From CAYVVT01 sp964454335 (GTDB lineage: Bacteria > Fidelibacterota > UBA8477 > JABMPR01), in contig CAYVVT010000007.1 of the NCBI GenBank assembly GCA_964454335.1, forward strand, positions 94,066 through 158,065: a stretch of 64,000 nt of DNA. Reading direction: 5' to 3'. Of this stretch, positions 49,157 through 58,960 are shown piece after piece. The stretch's first letter is position 1. Every line of letters begins with the position of its first letter. Both the position numbers and the translations under genes were made by a program. A model generated the notes under the pieces. That model saw nothing but the letters and a program-made list of their open reading frames with translations, was not told the origin of the DNA and ran no database searches.

Positions 49157-52006
49157 TCAGATATCCTTGGACAAAGCCGCATAAACGAGTTGGATCAGAG
49201 TTGAGTAGCTCTGCGCAGTTGCCTCCGACATGCCCATCTCACAGGTGCGGCTCGTGGAAAAATGACCCGCCTTGGCGTGCAATGCCGACACTGCCTGTGC
49301 TTCAACCATTGTTGCTGAAGATGTAAGCTCAGGTACCAGGAAGCCGCGATCACCGGCAAATCCGCAGCAGCCGGTCTCATCAGGGTATTCCGCCGATTCG
49401 GCACACTGACGTGCTATACTCAGCATTTTATCTTCCAGACCCATCTTGATCGAAGAGCAAGTGGGGTGCAGGACTGCAGTGCCGGGAACAGGCTGCAGGT
49501 CCAGTTCAGGGATTACCCTGTCGTGGAGATATTCAATGATGTCCAGGATCTCCAGTTCCTGCCATTTCTCTAGAAGCTCACCCTCGAGCTGCTCATCGTA
49601 GTGCTTCATCCTGTAGGTACAGGGAGACGTATCCACTAGAATTGGGATGGTACCTTCCTCACTGGCCTCCCAGAGTACCTGGACGGTCTTTACGGCCATC
49701 TGTACAAATGCTTCGTCATATCCTTTTGAACTATAGGGTGTGCCGCAGCACAGGTCATTCAACTGGGCCGGGAACAGCGCCTCGATACCGGCTGCGTGCA
49801 AGACTGCAACCAATGCATCCACCGTACTCAATTCCCAGTTCTCGCCCGGGATGTCATCCATACCACGATTGAGACAGGCAACAAAATACACGACACGTCT
49901 CTCTGCATTCGCTCCCGGCTTTGTCACAGGGCGCTTCCTTCCACCCCTTGGCATGTAGGGATGCCAGGCTGGTATTCGTCTGCCGGACATCCTGTATATA
50001 CCCCGACTCATGCGAGTGATCCAGCGACTGCCCAGCAGGCGTACAAGCGGTGTCGCCAGGTTCAGACCCGCCCTGACCAGGGTTACCACCGTGGCAAAGT
50101 GCCGGACGGTCCAGGCAGCGATCTTCAGACCCAGCAATCCGTGTCGTTCCTTGCGGAAGTGCCGGGTGAGGTCCCCGGTGTCTATCTTCACCGGGCAGCC
50201 CAGGGCACACAGTCCATCCACGGCACAGGTATCCACGCTTTCGAACGCATAATCGCGTATCAGTGATCTGGCTGTTTCACGCTCGCTGAAATCGCCTGCT
50301 TCCAGCATCTGGATCTCCCGCCAGGTTGCGATCCGGCGCCGGGGACTCATGCTGAGTTCATTTGAGGGACACCAGGTTTCACAGAATCCGCATTCGATAC
50401 AGCGATCGGCCACAGCCTCGATACTGGGTGTGGGTTTGATATTCTGAAGATGTATTCCGGGATCAGGATTGATGATCACTCCGGGATTAAGGATATGGTG
50501 AGGATCCAGCAGGTCCTTCAATTCCTTCATGATCTGCACAGCTGCCGGACCCCACTCGGTTTCCAGGAATGGTGCCATATTGCGGCCCGTTCCGTGCTCC
50601 GCCTTCAGCGCACCGTCATATTTACCCACGGTCATGCGTACGACATCATCCATGAAGCGGCTGTATTGCTCCCCCCCCTCGGCATCGCTGAATGCCTGGG
50701 AGATGACGAAGTGCAGATTGCCGTCCTTGGCATGGCCGAAAATGATGGCGTCGTCGTAATGATGACGTCTGAAGAGTTCCTGCAGATCCAGTGTGGCATC
50801 CGCCAGATGTTCCAGGCGGAAACAGATATCTTCAATGATCACGGTGGTACCACTCTGGCGCACAGCACCCACAGAGGGCAGCAGGCCCTTACGAATTTTC
50901 CAGTAGAGATCGCGTGATTGCTGTTCCACGGTAAACCTGGGAGGAAAGAGTATCCTGGCATCCTGCAGAGCGTGGCTGGCACGTTCGACAATGGTGGCCA
51001 GCTCATCATTCTCCCCTGCCTGGAATTCACACAGCAGGGCTGCAGCATCTTCAGGGAGTTTCAGAAGTTCCGGTGGCATTCCAGGTTCGTCCTGTACTGA
51101 ACGCAGGGCAGCTCGATCCATGAGTTCCAGTGCCTGGGCTCCCAGATCCCGCAGCGGGATCACGGTTTCGGTAGCTGCTCTTATGTCCTCGAAGAATAGA
51201 AGTGCGGTCGATTTGCAGGGTTCGTCAGGGAGGGTTCTGAAGCGTACTTCCGAGATGAATCCCAGGGTTCCTTCAGAGCCCACCAGCAGATGCGCCATGA
51301 TCTCGGCCGGCTCTTCGAAGTCAAGCAGGGCATTCAGAGAATAACCCAGTGTATTCTTACGACTGTACTTGTCCCTGATCCGTGCAGAGAGTTTCTCATC
51401 AGCCCTGATCCTGTCACGCAATTCCAGCAGGCCAGCATGCAGTTCCGGGAATTCCCGGGCCAATCGGGTATCAGCTCCCGGTAAACCGGTGTCCAGGATG
51501 TATCCATTCGGTAACACCGCTCGAATACTGGCCAAGGTGTGGTAACTGTTGTCTTTCACGCCGCAACACATTCCGCTGGCATTGTTGGCTACCATCCCAC
51601 CTATCATGGCAGCGTTGATGGACGCGGGATCCGGTCCGATCTTGCGTCCCCAGGGTGCCAGCAGCTGATTTGCCCGAGCACCTATGATCCCCGGTTGCAG
51701 ACTGATGACGTCGGCATTAACACTGATATGGTGGTGCCGCCAGTGCTGGACCGCTTCAACCAGAATACCATCCGTGATCGCCTGTCCGGAGAGAGATGTT
51801 CCGGCAGCCCGGAAGACCAGCGGGATTCCCTGCGTCCGGGCATACTCCAGAAGTTTGATGACCTCCAACTCATTCTCCACCTGTACCACAGCCTGGGGAA
51901 TGAGACGATAGAAGCTCGCATCCCGGGCATAACTATGTCGGTCGATGAGACGTGTCTTCCGTCTCTGCAGGGGGATTATTCTGGCGAGATCACCGGCGAT
52001 GGACAT
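49157..52006 (-). CDS. FAD- and Fe-S-dependent dehydrogenase (D-lactate dehydrogenase-like)
   Basis: 949 aa. An FAD_binding_4 domain (about 35-210) has the GTSLSGQAITDGI and ANNASGMCCGVKDN motifs; the FAD-oxidase C domain covers about 270-510. Two 4Fe-4S clusters follow (CIECGFCETWCPSNE; CAVDGLCALGCP), then two CCG-type cysteine-rich segments (CCGTPYSSKG and CCGFAGDRG). Relatives oxidise D-lactate or other 2-hydroxyacids and pass electrons to quinones. It is the last gene of the operon that begins with threonine dehydrogenase. Confidence 0.88.
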   Translation of the reverse strand: MSIAGDLARIIPLQRRKTRLIDRHSYARDASFYRLIPQAVVQVENELEVIKLLEYARTQGIPLVFRAAGTSLSGQAITDGILVEAVQHWRHHHISVNADVISLQPGIIGARANQLLAPWGRKIGPDPASINAAMIGGMVANNASGMCCGVKDNSYHTLASIRAVLPNGYILDTGLPGADTRLAREFPELHAGLLELRDRIRADEKLSARIRDKYSRKNTLGYSLNALLDFEEPAEIMAHLLVGSEGTLGFISEVRFRTLPDEPCKSTALLFFEDIRAATETVIPLRDLGAQALELMDRAALRSVQDEPGMPPELLKLPEDAAALLCEFQAGENDELATIVERASHALQDARILFPPRFTVEQQSRDLYWKIRKGLLPSVGAVRQSGTTVIIEDICFRLEHLADATLDLQELFRRHHYDDAIIFGHAKDGNLHFVISQAFSDAEGGEQYSRFMDDVVRMTVGKYDGALKAEHGTGRNMAPFLETEWGPAAVQIMKELKDLLDPHHILNPGVIINPDPGIHLQNIKPTPSIEAVADRCIECGFCETWCPSNELSMSPRRRIATWREIQMLEAGDFSERETARSLIRDYAFESVDTCAVDGLCALGCPVKIDTGDLTRHFRKERHGLLGLKIAAWTVRHFATVVTLVRAGLNLATPLVRLLGSRWITRMSRGIYRMSGRRIPAWHPYMPRGGRKRPVTKPGANAERRVVYFVACLNRGMDDIPGENWELSTVDALVAVLHAAGIEALFPAQLNDLCCGTPYSSKGYDEAFVQMAVKTVQVLWEASEEGTIPILVDTSPCTYRMKHYDEQLEGELLEKWQELEILDIIEYLHDRVIPELDLQPVPGTAVLHPTCSSIKMGLEDKMLSIARQCAESAEYPDETGCCGFAGDRGFLVPELTSSATMVEAQAVSALHAKAGHFSTSRTCEMGMSEATAQSYSTLIQLVYAALSKDI

Positions 52007-52035
52007 GCGGATTTCCTGACAGTGGAGATGGACCG

Positions 52036-52989
52036 CTATTCAGCGAGACTACCGGCCATCATCTTTTCATGCATTTGATGGACCAGGCCATCGGCCAGCC
52101 CGAATTGTGGAATGTATATATGCTTGATCCGACCCCACTTCATGGCCGAGATGAAGATCTCTGCAGCCGGCATGATGACGTCTGCCCTGTCAGGACGCAG
52201 ATGCAGGATACGGATACGCTCATCGATGCTGTATCTGGACAGCATGTCCTGAATATCGCGCAACTTCTTGAGAGATACGGGTTTATCAGTCTTTTTACCA
52301 GCGAGACGGAAGATCTTGTTTATGTTCCCCCCGCTCCCGATAGCGCTGAGGGAGGCATGCTGCCTGGTATTCTTTTTCACCCAGGTTTTCATGTTGAGCC
52401 ATGTTTCGGCTTGGTCAGGATTCTTCAACAGACGAACCGTCCCCAGAGGGAATGACCGGGAAGCATGCAGCTTGCCTTTGCAGTAGACTGTCAGTTCCGT
52501 ACTGCCGCCGCCAACATCGATATACAGATACCCACCTTCAGTATCCAATCCCTGTTCGGCATGTGTGGCCAGTATGATCTCGGCTTCCTTTGAGCCGTCC
52601 ACGATCTCAAGTTCCAATCCGCTGCTCTCCTGGATTAGTTTGACGATCTCCGGTCCATTTTCCGCTTCTCGCATGGCCGAGGTTGCGGCAGCCCTGGAAT
52701 CGGTGGGATCATATGCGTCGATGAGGTGACGATAGGCCCGCATGGTTGAAACCAACTGACGGATCTTTTCCTCTGATATGCGGCCAGTATCGAAGACATC
52801 GGCGCCGAGACGGATGGGCATTCTGACCAGGGATTCCTTGGTAAAAACACAGTATGGACCGGATTGGATCACCCTGGACAGGAGGAGTCGCACTCCATTC
52901 GAACCAATATCGATGGCAGCATAGCGATGATCGCAGGGAATACGGTTCTTTTCCCGGGATTGATCCTGAACGAGGAAGGGTTTGGCCAT
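52036..52989 (-). CDS. Ppx/GppA-family exopolyphosphatase
   Basis: 317 aa with the actin-like ATPase fold. AAIDIGSNGVRLLL (residues 24-37) is the phosphate 1 motif and YIDVGGGSTELT the phosphate 2 motif. It hydrolyses polyphosphate or pppGpp. Its start overlaps the sixA stop as TGATG, so the two are coupled. It is a short, single-domain form without the C-terminal HD-like extension. Confidence 0.92.
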   Translation of the reverse strand: MAKPFLVQDQSREKNRIPCDHRYAAIDIGSNGVRLLLSRVIQSGPYCVFTKESLVRMPIRLGADVFDTGRISEEKIRQLVSTMRAYRHLIDAYDPTDSRAAATSAMREAENGPEIVKLIQESSGLELEIVDGSKEAEIILATHAEQGLDTEGGYLYIDVGGGSTELTVYCKGKLHASRSFPLGTVRLLKNPDQAETWLNMKTWVKKNTRQHASLSAIGSGGNINKIFRLAGKKTDKPVSLKKLRDIQDMLSRYSIDERIRILHLRPDRADVIMPAAEIFISAMKWGRIKHIYIPQFGLADGLVHQMHEKMMAGSLAE

Positions 52990-53504
52990 CAGCCGCCTGC
53001 TTCGAGATCGTCCACGATCCTGCGCGTGTAGAAGTACAGCAGACGCCCTTCATCCGGCTGTAGCTCAGACCAGTGATCGATGGGCAGTTCGAGGCCCACG
53101 GTGGCCGAGGTGGGCATTTCATTGCGATAGCGCGAACAGAGGTACCAGGCCAGAGCGGTGAAGGTCGGATTATGGCCAAACAGCATGACGTGATTTATGC
53201 TGTCATCCAGCCCGCGAAGGATCTCAACGGCCCGTGTGTAGCTGCCGAATGTATACAGATCCTCCTCGATCCTGATCCTCTCCCCCGGCAGGTCCATTAG
53301 TTCAGCGTAGATCTGGGCGGTCTCGAAGGCTCTGGCTGCCGGGCTGGAGATCATCAGATCGACGCGTACGTCCTCAGCCTTCAAGCGGGAGGCGATGAGT
53401 GTGGCTTTGGCCCGTCCCTTGCGGGTGAGCACCCGCTCGAAATCAGTCCGTGCGGCCTGATAGGCTTCGGCCTTGGAGTGTCGGACAATGGTGATCTGCT
53501 TCAT
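52989..53504 (-). CDS. sixA: SixA-like histidine phosphatase
   Basis: 171 aa of the histidine phosphatase superfamily. The catalytic VRHSKAEAY lies at residues 7-15 (RHS instead of the more usual RHG), and the second His region is FGHNPT. SixA members remove phosphate from phosphohistidine on phosphotransfer domains. It is next to a Ppx/GppA protein, a pairing seen in other bacteria. Function as protein phosphatase is inferred from the family. Confidence 0.85.
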   Translation of the reverse strand: MKQITIVRHSKAEAYQAARTDFERVLTRKGRAKATLIASRLKAEDVRVDLMISSPAARAFETAQIYAELMDLPGERIRIEEDLYTFGSYTRAVEILRGLDDSINHVMLFGHNPTFTALAWYLCSRYRNEMPTSATVGLELPIDHWSELQPDEGRLLYFYTRRIVDDLEAGG

Positions 53505-53529
53505 GGTAATACCCGGGACCTTTCCGGCG

Positions 53530-54714
53530 CTAAGTTAACACGCCAAGCTGTTTTCCCACTTCAACAAAAGCGGTGATGGCCCGATCCAGGTGTTCACGAC
53601 TGTGTGCGGCGCTGATCTGAACGCGGATCCTGGCCTGCTCTTTGGGAACCACAGGGTATGAGAAACCGATGACGTAGATCCCTTCATCCAGCATACGCGC
53701 GGCCATGTCCTGGGCCAGTCGTGCATCACCCAGCATGATGGGGACAATGGGATGGACACCTGGTTTGATATCAAAACCCGCGTCTGTCATTTCCCTTCTG
53801 AAATAGGCCGTATTTTCTTCGAGGCGATCCCTCAATTCCGTAGTGCTGGACAGCATCTCCAGCACAGCTATGCTGGCTGAGACGATGGCCGGAGCCAGTG
53901 TATTGCTGAACAGATAGGGCCGAGATCGCTGCCTCAGGATCTCAACGATCTCACGGCTGGCGGCAGTGAAACCGCCACTGGCTCCGCCCATGGCCTTACC
54001 CAGGGTCGAGGTGATGATGTCAACCCTACCCATAGCGCCACAATGTTCGTAAGAACCCCGTCCGGTGGGACCAAAGAAACCCGTGGCATGGGAGTCGTCC
54101 ACATGAACCAGGGCGTTGTACTTCTCAGCCAGATCGCAGATCCTGTCCACCTGTGCGACGTTGCCATCCATGGAAAAGACGCCATCCGTGGAGATGAGCC
54201 GGGTGCGCAGCGATTGGGTTTCCTTGAGCGCTACTTCCAGAGCTTCCATGTCATTATTGCCGTAGCGGAAGCGCTGTGCCTTGCACAGCCGGACTCCGTC
54301 AATGATGGATGCGTGGTTCAGCTGGTCGGAGATGATAGCATCCTCGGGTCCCAGCAATGTCTCGAACAGACCGCCGTTGGCATCGAAACAAGAGGAGTAA
54401 AGGATGGCATCATCCAATTGCAGGAACTCGGCAATACGGGCCTCAAGGTCTTTGTGGATACTCTGGGTACCACAGATGAAACGTACTGAACTCAGACCCA
54501 GACCCCATTCGGCCAGGCCATCCTGGGCAGCTTTTATCAGATGTGGATGATTGGCCAGACCCAGATAATTATTTGCACAGAAATTAAGGACACTGCTGCC
54601 TCCCACCTGGATCTCTGCGCTCTGCTGGGATTCGATGATCCGCTCAGACTTATAGAGACCAGCCTCCCTGATGGTGCTGAGTTCTTCACTGATGCGGGCT
54701 TTAGCTGTGTCCAT
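53530..54714 (-). CDS. kbl: Glycine C-acetyltransferase (2-amino-3-ketobutyrate CoA ligase)
   Basis: 394-aa PLP enzyme of the alpha-oxoamine synthase family. FCANNYLGLANHP (near residue 45), VDDSHATGFFGPTGRG and the Schiff-base lysine in TSTLGKAMGGASGG are typical for Kbl. It cleaves 2-amino-3-ketobutyrate with CoA to glycine and acetyl-CoA. Its 5' end overlaps the threonine dehydrogenase gene by 14 nt, so both steps of threonine breakdown are produced together. Confidence 0.95.
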   Translation of the reverse strand: MDTAKARISEELSTIREAGLYKSERIIESQQSAEIQVGGSSVLNFCANNYLGLANHPHLIKAAQDGLAEWGLGLSSVRFICGTQSIHKDLEARIAEFLQLDDAILYSSCFDANGGLFETLLGPEDAIISDQLNHASIIDGVRLCKAQRFRYGNNDMEALEVALKETQSLRTRLISTDGVFSMDGNVAQVDRICDLAEKYNALVHVDDSHATGFFGPTGRGSYEHCGAMGRVDIITSTLGKAMGGASGGFTAASREIVEILRQRSRPYLFSNTLAPAIVSASIAVLEMLSSTTELRDRLEENTAYFRREMTDAGFDIKPGVHPIVPIMLGDARLAQDMAARMLDEGIYVIGFSYPVVPKEQARIRVQISAAHSREHLDRAITAFVEVGKQLGVLT

Positions 54715-55723
54715 ATCTTCTCCTGATCTCGGGTATTAGGTATTCTTCAAATGCACGGTGCATATCGTGTTGTGGTTGCCAGTTCCAGTCCTGGCGTGCC
54801 TGCAGGTCGTCGATGTCTTCCGGCCAGCTGTCAATGATGGACTGTCGGTTGTCATTGGCCACAAAACCAATATCCCCATCTGGAAAATATTCCAGGACCT
54901 TGGCGCGGAACTCTCCTGCTGAGGGATTGAATGCACGGATATTGTAGACCGGTTGGGTGAGGCTTTCAACCGGTGCCTGCATGATAAGCTGGATCGCCAG
55001 GATGGTATCCTCCATGGTCATGAAGGGGATGGTGGCATCCTCTCGTACGAAACAGTCGTAATGATTTCCCTGGGCGGCGGCGTGGAGCATTTCCGGTCCA
55101 TAATCACTCGTCCCGCCTGAGGGTAGTGTGTGTGCACTGATGATTCCCGGAAAACGGATGGCGCGGAAGTCAACCTTGCCGGCAGCGCTGGTAGCGGACA
55201 GCCGTTTGTAGTAGTGCGCGTAGTAGGTCCCCAGACTTTCACAGTAAAGCTTATTGCATCCGTACATGGTCTGTGGATATCGGTATTCATCCTCTTTGAT
55301 GGCTCCGGCCGTGGATTTCTCAGCCAGGCTTGGGATCCCGTACACTGCAATGGAGCTGGGGAAGAAGAACTGCACTACCCGTCCCTGACTTTCAGCCTGC
55401 TCCATGGCCAGATCCAGCAGATTCAAGGTGCCGTCCACATTCACTTCGTGTGCGATCACCGGAGAGAATTCCGCACGGGTGCTGAGGAGCGCGGCCATAT
55501 GGTATATGGCAGTGATCTCGTAGTGGGCGTTGATCCGGTCCAGCAGGTTCTTGTCCAGGATGTTCCCCACCAGACACTCCCGGGTCCGTTCCAGGATGAA
55601 GGGATCAGGTTGGTTCAGATCGACCCCGATGACCTCATGGTCATTTTTTTGATTCAGCGATGTAACCAGGCCATGACCTATCTCGCCGTTGATGCCGCTT
55701 ACAAGGATTGCAGGTTTCCGCAT
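54701..55723 (-). CDS. NAD-dependent epimerase-type L-threonine 3-dehydrogenase
   Basis: 340 aa of the short-chain/NAD-epimerase family. The Rossmann motif SGINGEIGHGL (residues 9-19) and the YxxxK catalytic pair (Y...YGCNK) are present. Sequence style (PSSIAVYG, RFPGIIS) fits the bacterial/archaeal UDP-epimerase-like threonine dehydrogenases. Overlap with kbl supports the function: it oxidises threonine to 2-amino-3-ketobutyrate. It is the first gene of a five-gene operon ending with the dehydrogenase at 49157. Confidence 0.9.
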   Translation of the reverse strand: MRKPAILVSGINGEIGHGLVTSLNQKNDHEVIGVDLNQPDPFILERTRECLVGNILDKNLLDRINAHYEITAIYHMAALLSTRAEFSPVIAHEVNVDGTLNLLDLAMEQAESQGRVVQFFFPSSIAVYGIPSLAEKSTAGAIKEDEYRYPQTMYGCNKLYCESLGTYYAHYYKRLSATSAAGKVDFRAIRFPGIISAHTLPSGGTSDYGPEMLHAAAQGNHYDCFVREDATIPFMTMEDTILAIQLIMQAPVESLTQPVYNIRAFNPSAGEFRAKVLEYFPDGDIGFVANDNRQSIIDSWPEDIDDLQARQDWNWQPQHDMHRAFEEYLIPEIRRRYGHS

Positions 55724-55835
55724 AGTTCTACTTTCTCCCTTGAATGAAAAACAGCTGTAACAACTTTCATTGTTCGATTTAAAAAAATCCGGATCTGGAT
55801 CATGATGCTAAACAAGGCAAATCCCGGGCCGTAAT

Positions 55836-55873
55836 ATAAAAACCCCCCGGCACTTGCAACAGTGGCGGGGGGT
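55836..55873 (-). terminator. Terminator after the lipoprotein gene
   Basis: Stem ACCCCCCG...GCACT pairing with AGTG...CGGGGGGT with one G-G mismatch (55842-55873), loop TGCAAC, followed on the minus strand by TTTTTATATT. It separates the 55904 gene from the threonine operon. Confidence 0.9.
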
Positions 55874-55903
55874 ATTCCTGAAACTATTTGGGAAAGGGCC
55901 GTT

Positions 55904-56386
55904 TTACTGACCGCCCTCCTCTTCCTGCTGAGAGCTCAGGTACTGGTTGATGGCCTCATTAAAGGTCTCCAGCGCCTTCACCGGCAGTGTTTCGATATTG
56001 TCGTTGATGCGGCGGATCACCATGCGGGTGCTACTGGCATTTGTCTTTACAGCACTCAATTCCTTGGACATGCTGGCAACGCTCTGGTTGGTGGACATCT
56101 CGAGCGTATCCATTCTGGCATAAAGATCTGCAAGGCTTGTATCCAGTGAATCAAGCAGGCTGGCAAATTCTGTGATCTTCTCCAGGTCTTCAGCAAACAG
56201 GGTGTCCAGTGCAGCCTGTACATTGGCAGTGACCTGCGCAGTTAAACTGTCGTTCTGTGCTTTGATATAATCGACTGTCGCCAGATTGAATTTAGCTCCA
56301 GTACCTTCTTCAGGGATAAATCCCCAGGAGGTACATCCAGCCAGGACCATTACACTTGCCATAACTATCAGGATCGCACTTTTCAT
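55904..56386 (-). CDS. Coiled-coil lipoprotein of unknown function
   Basis: 160 aa. The signal ends in lipobox VLAGC (Cys18), so it is lipid-anchored. The remainder is almost wholly helical with heptad spacing (about residues 45-150) and a Glu-rich end (QQEEEGGQ). It resembles an Lpp-like or periplasmic spacer protein in build, but no family is recognised. A strong terminator follows. Confidence 0.7.
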   Translation of the reverse strand: MKSAILIVMASVMVLAGCTSWGFIPEEGTGAKFNLATVDYIKAQNDSLTAQVTANVQAALDTLFAEDLEKITEFASLLDSLDTSLADLYARMDTLEMSTNQSVASMSKELSAVKTNASSTRMVIRRINDNIETLPVKALETFNEAINQYLSSQQEEEGGQ

Positions 56387-56520
56387 AATCTTCCCGCACT
56401 CTCAGTTTTATTCTTAGTCAACTACCCATGGAACAGATCCCGCGGGACCAGTTCGGCGGAAAATAGGTTATCACGAAAGCATGTCAAGTGAAAAGCCTTA
56501 CCGGCTATGGATCGAAAAGG

Positions 56521-57000
56521 CTAGTTCTCATTTTTATCGATATCCAGGACCTGTTTTAATCGATGGTATTTCTCTTCCGGCAACATGCCTGCGAGATGGA
56601 TGGTTGAACGTGATCGGTGCTGTAGGTAGATGAACAGACCAGTACCGGAAATGAGACCGCCGGTGAGTGAGGCACTAACGATCATTTCACCGTAGCCCAG
56701 TTCACCACTACCGCCTGAATCCAGAGCCAGCACCATGGCAATCCCACCCAGCATTCCGGCCGTAGCAGCAACCCACGGTGCCAAGTCAGGATTCAGTTTC
56801 GGAGTGGACCGGATCCAGAAGATATCATCCAATGAGACGATCAGCATCCCTTCAGCCGTTTGCACCTCCAGTTCCAGCTCATTGAGAGATTGGATATCGT
56901 GAACCTCGACCTGCATTGAACTTGTCTGCAGGGTCCATATCTGGCCTGGGCACAAATTTGCCAACAGGGTGAACATAAGAAGTGGCTTCATCATAGTCAT
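56521..57000 (-). CDS. Hypothetical membrane protein of the GntR/ABC operon
   Basis: 159 aa from ATG 57000, chosen because TAGGGA lies 7 nt upstream; further in-frame sequence would overlap the permease gene. It has a signal peptide (LLMFTLLANLCPG), a beta-rich region (30-75), then two TM segments around 85-105 and 115-135 and a charged helical end. I do not recognise it. Its position as the last gene after an ABC permease suggests an envelope role. Confidence 0.6.
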   Translation of the reverse strand: MTMMKPLLMFTLLANLCPGQIWTLQTSSMQVEVHDIQSLNELELEVQTAEGMLIVSLDDIFWIRSTPKLNPDLAPWVAATAGMLGGIAMVLALDSGGSGELGYGEMIVSASLTGGLISGTGLFIYLQHRSRSTIHLAGMLPEEKYHRLKQVLDIDKNEN

Positions 57001-57010
57001 GGTCATGTCC

Positions 57011-57691
57011 CTATATGAATTCTCTGCGCAGGTACAATCGCTTGCTGATGTACCAGGTGAAAGCATTGATACCGAGCAGACCCAGGGTCGACAGGAGGAA
57101 TTGTCCAAGGGTGTGGTGACTCGCATAGCCGAAGCGGATGAGACGCTCCACTGCTTCGAACATCCAGAGACCGCCTCCCTGTGAAGCCCTGATGAATGCG
57201 CTGATCCCTAACAGCACGTTCAAGCTCAGCCCGATAGTGATGGCGACGTACAATCCCCGCCCGATAAATCCAATGAACAGTGGTATGAATAATGCGTAGG
57301 TGGCTGTGATCACCCAGAGATAGACATACAATGTTCTCGGATTAAGCGCAGTGAGATATCTCCCATCCGTCACCGGTTTTACCTGCTGCAGGACAATGGC
57401 CAGGATGGTGATATAGAGTAACACTGCCGCCGTCAGGATCCAGATAGAGAGCATACGGGCCTTCAGGATGGTCAGGCGATCCCCAGGTAGGCTGGCGGCC
57501 AGGATATAGCCCTTGTTCTTGTCCTCGTTCACGAAGACGAACAGAGGTGAGATGATGGCGATCATGGGTCCCAGGATGAAGAATCCTTCTGGATCAGCCA
57601 TCACCAGCCCCATGATCGTCAGGAGGATAAAGGGAAATAGCAATGCTATGTATCTGAACAGTATCCAGTCCCTAATCAGCAGCTTCAGCAT
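57011..57691 (-). CDS. ABC-2-type transporter permease
   Basis: 226 aa with six predicted TM segments. The arrangement (TM1 near residue 15, a long cytoplasmic turn, five more TMs) fits ABC-2 permeases of YtrC/D or bacitracin-type exporters. It overlaps the ATPase gene by 20 nt. The exported compound is unknown. Confidence 0.75.
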   Translation of the reverse strand: MLKLLIRDWILFRYIALLFPFILLTIMGLVMADPEGFFILGPMIAIISPLFVFVNEDKNKGYILAASLPGDRLTILKARMLSIWILTAAVLLYITILAIVLQQVKPVTDGRYLTALNPRTLYVYLWVITATYALFIPLFIGFIGRGLYVAITIGLSLNVLLGISAFIRASQGGGLWMFEAVERLIRFGYASHHTLGQFLLSTLGLLGINAFTWYISKRLYLRREFI

Positions 57692-58547
57692 GACCAGTTC
57701 CTTTCGTCAGATGTACCATCATATCCTCCAGCGTAGGTTTCTCAATGACCACTTCGTTCCCCAGGAACCGTTTGAATTCACGAACAGAATCCGTTAACAG
57801 CTCAACACCATACTGACCGGTTCTCTGACCTCGGATCGAGAGAGCAGTACCCTCCAGGACATCTGCATCGGGCAGTTTTACCAGCCCCCACCCATCCTGG
57901 AGGAATTCCTTACTGCAGGAGAGGATGATCTCACCGCGATCGATGATGGTGACATAGTCCGCGATGCGGTCCAGGTCTGAGGTGATGTGGGTTGAGAACA
58001 GCACCGAGCGATCCTCGTCAAGCATGAGTTCTGCGAGAATGTCCAGCAATTCACGTCGGAATACCGGATCGAGACCCGCGGTCGGTTCATCCATGAGGAT
58101 CAGTTCTGCGTTGTGCGACAAGGCCAGGGCCAGGCTGAACTTCATCTTCATACCTTTGGAAAGCTTCTGGATCTTCCTGTGCATTGGCAGTTCAAACCGC
58201 TGGGCCAGTTCCTGGAAGCGGTCTTCGTCCCATTTGGAATAGCTGACGGAAAACACCTTGTGCAGGGTTTCCAGTTTGCGATCAGGATAATAGCTGAAAT
58301 CATCGTAGACGAATCCGATGCGTTCCTTGATCGCGTATTCCTTTTCATCCAGGTCCATACCCAGGATCTGCACACCACCGGCATCCCTGTGGATCAGACG
58401 CATCAGGAGTCGGATGAGTGTTGTCTTTCCGGCTCCGTTCGGGCCAATGAGACCCATGATGAAGCCGCGGGGCAATTCAAAATTGATATTTTCAAGTGCG
58501 AACTCTCCGTAGCGCTTTTCAAGTCCACGGATCTCAATTGCATTCAT
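57672..58547 (-). CDS. ABC transporter ATP-binding protein
   Basis: 291 aa. Walker A GPNGAGKTT (near residues 36-44), signature LSKGMKMK, Walker B LILMDEPTAGLD and a switch His in STHITSD are intact. It powers the permease encoded downstream. The gene is one nt after gntR, an arrangement typical of YtrA-regulated antibiotic or cell-wall stress transporters. Confidence 0.9.
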   Translation of the reverse strand: MNAIEIRGLEKRYGEFALENINFELPRGFIMGLIGPNGAGKTTLIRLLMRLIHRDAGGVQILGMDLDEKEYAIKERIGFVYDDFSYYPDRKLETLHKVFSVSYSKWDEDRFQELAQRFELPMHRKIQKLSKGMKMKFSLALALSHNAELILMDEPTAGLDPVFRRELLDILAELMLDEDRSVLFSTHITSDLDRIADYVTIIDRGEIILSCSKEFLQDGWGLVKLPDADVLEGTALSIRGQRTGQYGVELLTDSVREFKRFLGNEVVIEKPTLEDMMVHLTKGTGHAEAAD

Positions 58548-58548
58548 C

Positions 58549-58923
58549 TCACATTTCCTCGTACAGAATGTCCAACATGTTCAACAGATCGTTGCGGCTC
58601 ATTCCCAGCAAACGGGCTTCATCCACCAGCTCGGCAAATCTGTCCTCCATGATCTTCAATCGTTTCTCTTTCATTAATTCTACGTTCTGATCTGCAATGA
58701 AACTGCCCTTGCCGGTGACTGCGTTGATGAATCCCTCACGCTCCAGTTCCTCATAAGCGCGTTTGGTGGTGATCACTGATATCTGCAGCTCCCTGGCCAG
58801 GGAACGGATACTGGGCAGGACATCCCCTGGCTGAAGATCACCTTTCAGGACCTGGGCTTTGATCTGCCTGGTGATCTGTTCATAAATGGGATCCGGTGAT
58901 GAATTCGAAATGATGATCTTCAT
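58549..58923 (-). CDS. GntR-family (YtrA subfamily) transcriptional regulator
   Basis: 124 aa. The winged HTH occupies residues 8-75 (PIYEQITRQIKAQVL, PSIRSLARELQ, TTKRAYEELEREGFI), followed by a short YtrA-type helical tail instead of a large effector domain. It precedes an ABC transporter that it probably represses. A long palindrome lies 40 nt upstream. Confidence 0.9.
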   Translation of the reverse strand: MKIIISNSSPDPIYEQITRQIKAQVLKGDLQPGDVLPSIRSLARELQISVITTKRAYEELEREGFINAVTGKGSFIADQNVELMKEKRLKIMEDRFAELVDEARLLGMSRNDLLNMLDILYEEM

Positions 58924-58960
58924 CCTTCAGAATCCTCCATGGGCAACATTACCATTGTGA

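Noticed and set aside
57001..57126. Longer N-terminus for the protein ending at 56521
   Set aside because: The extra residues overlap the permease gene and lack a signal peptide; ATG 57000 has a suitable SD and signal sequence.
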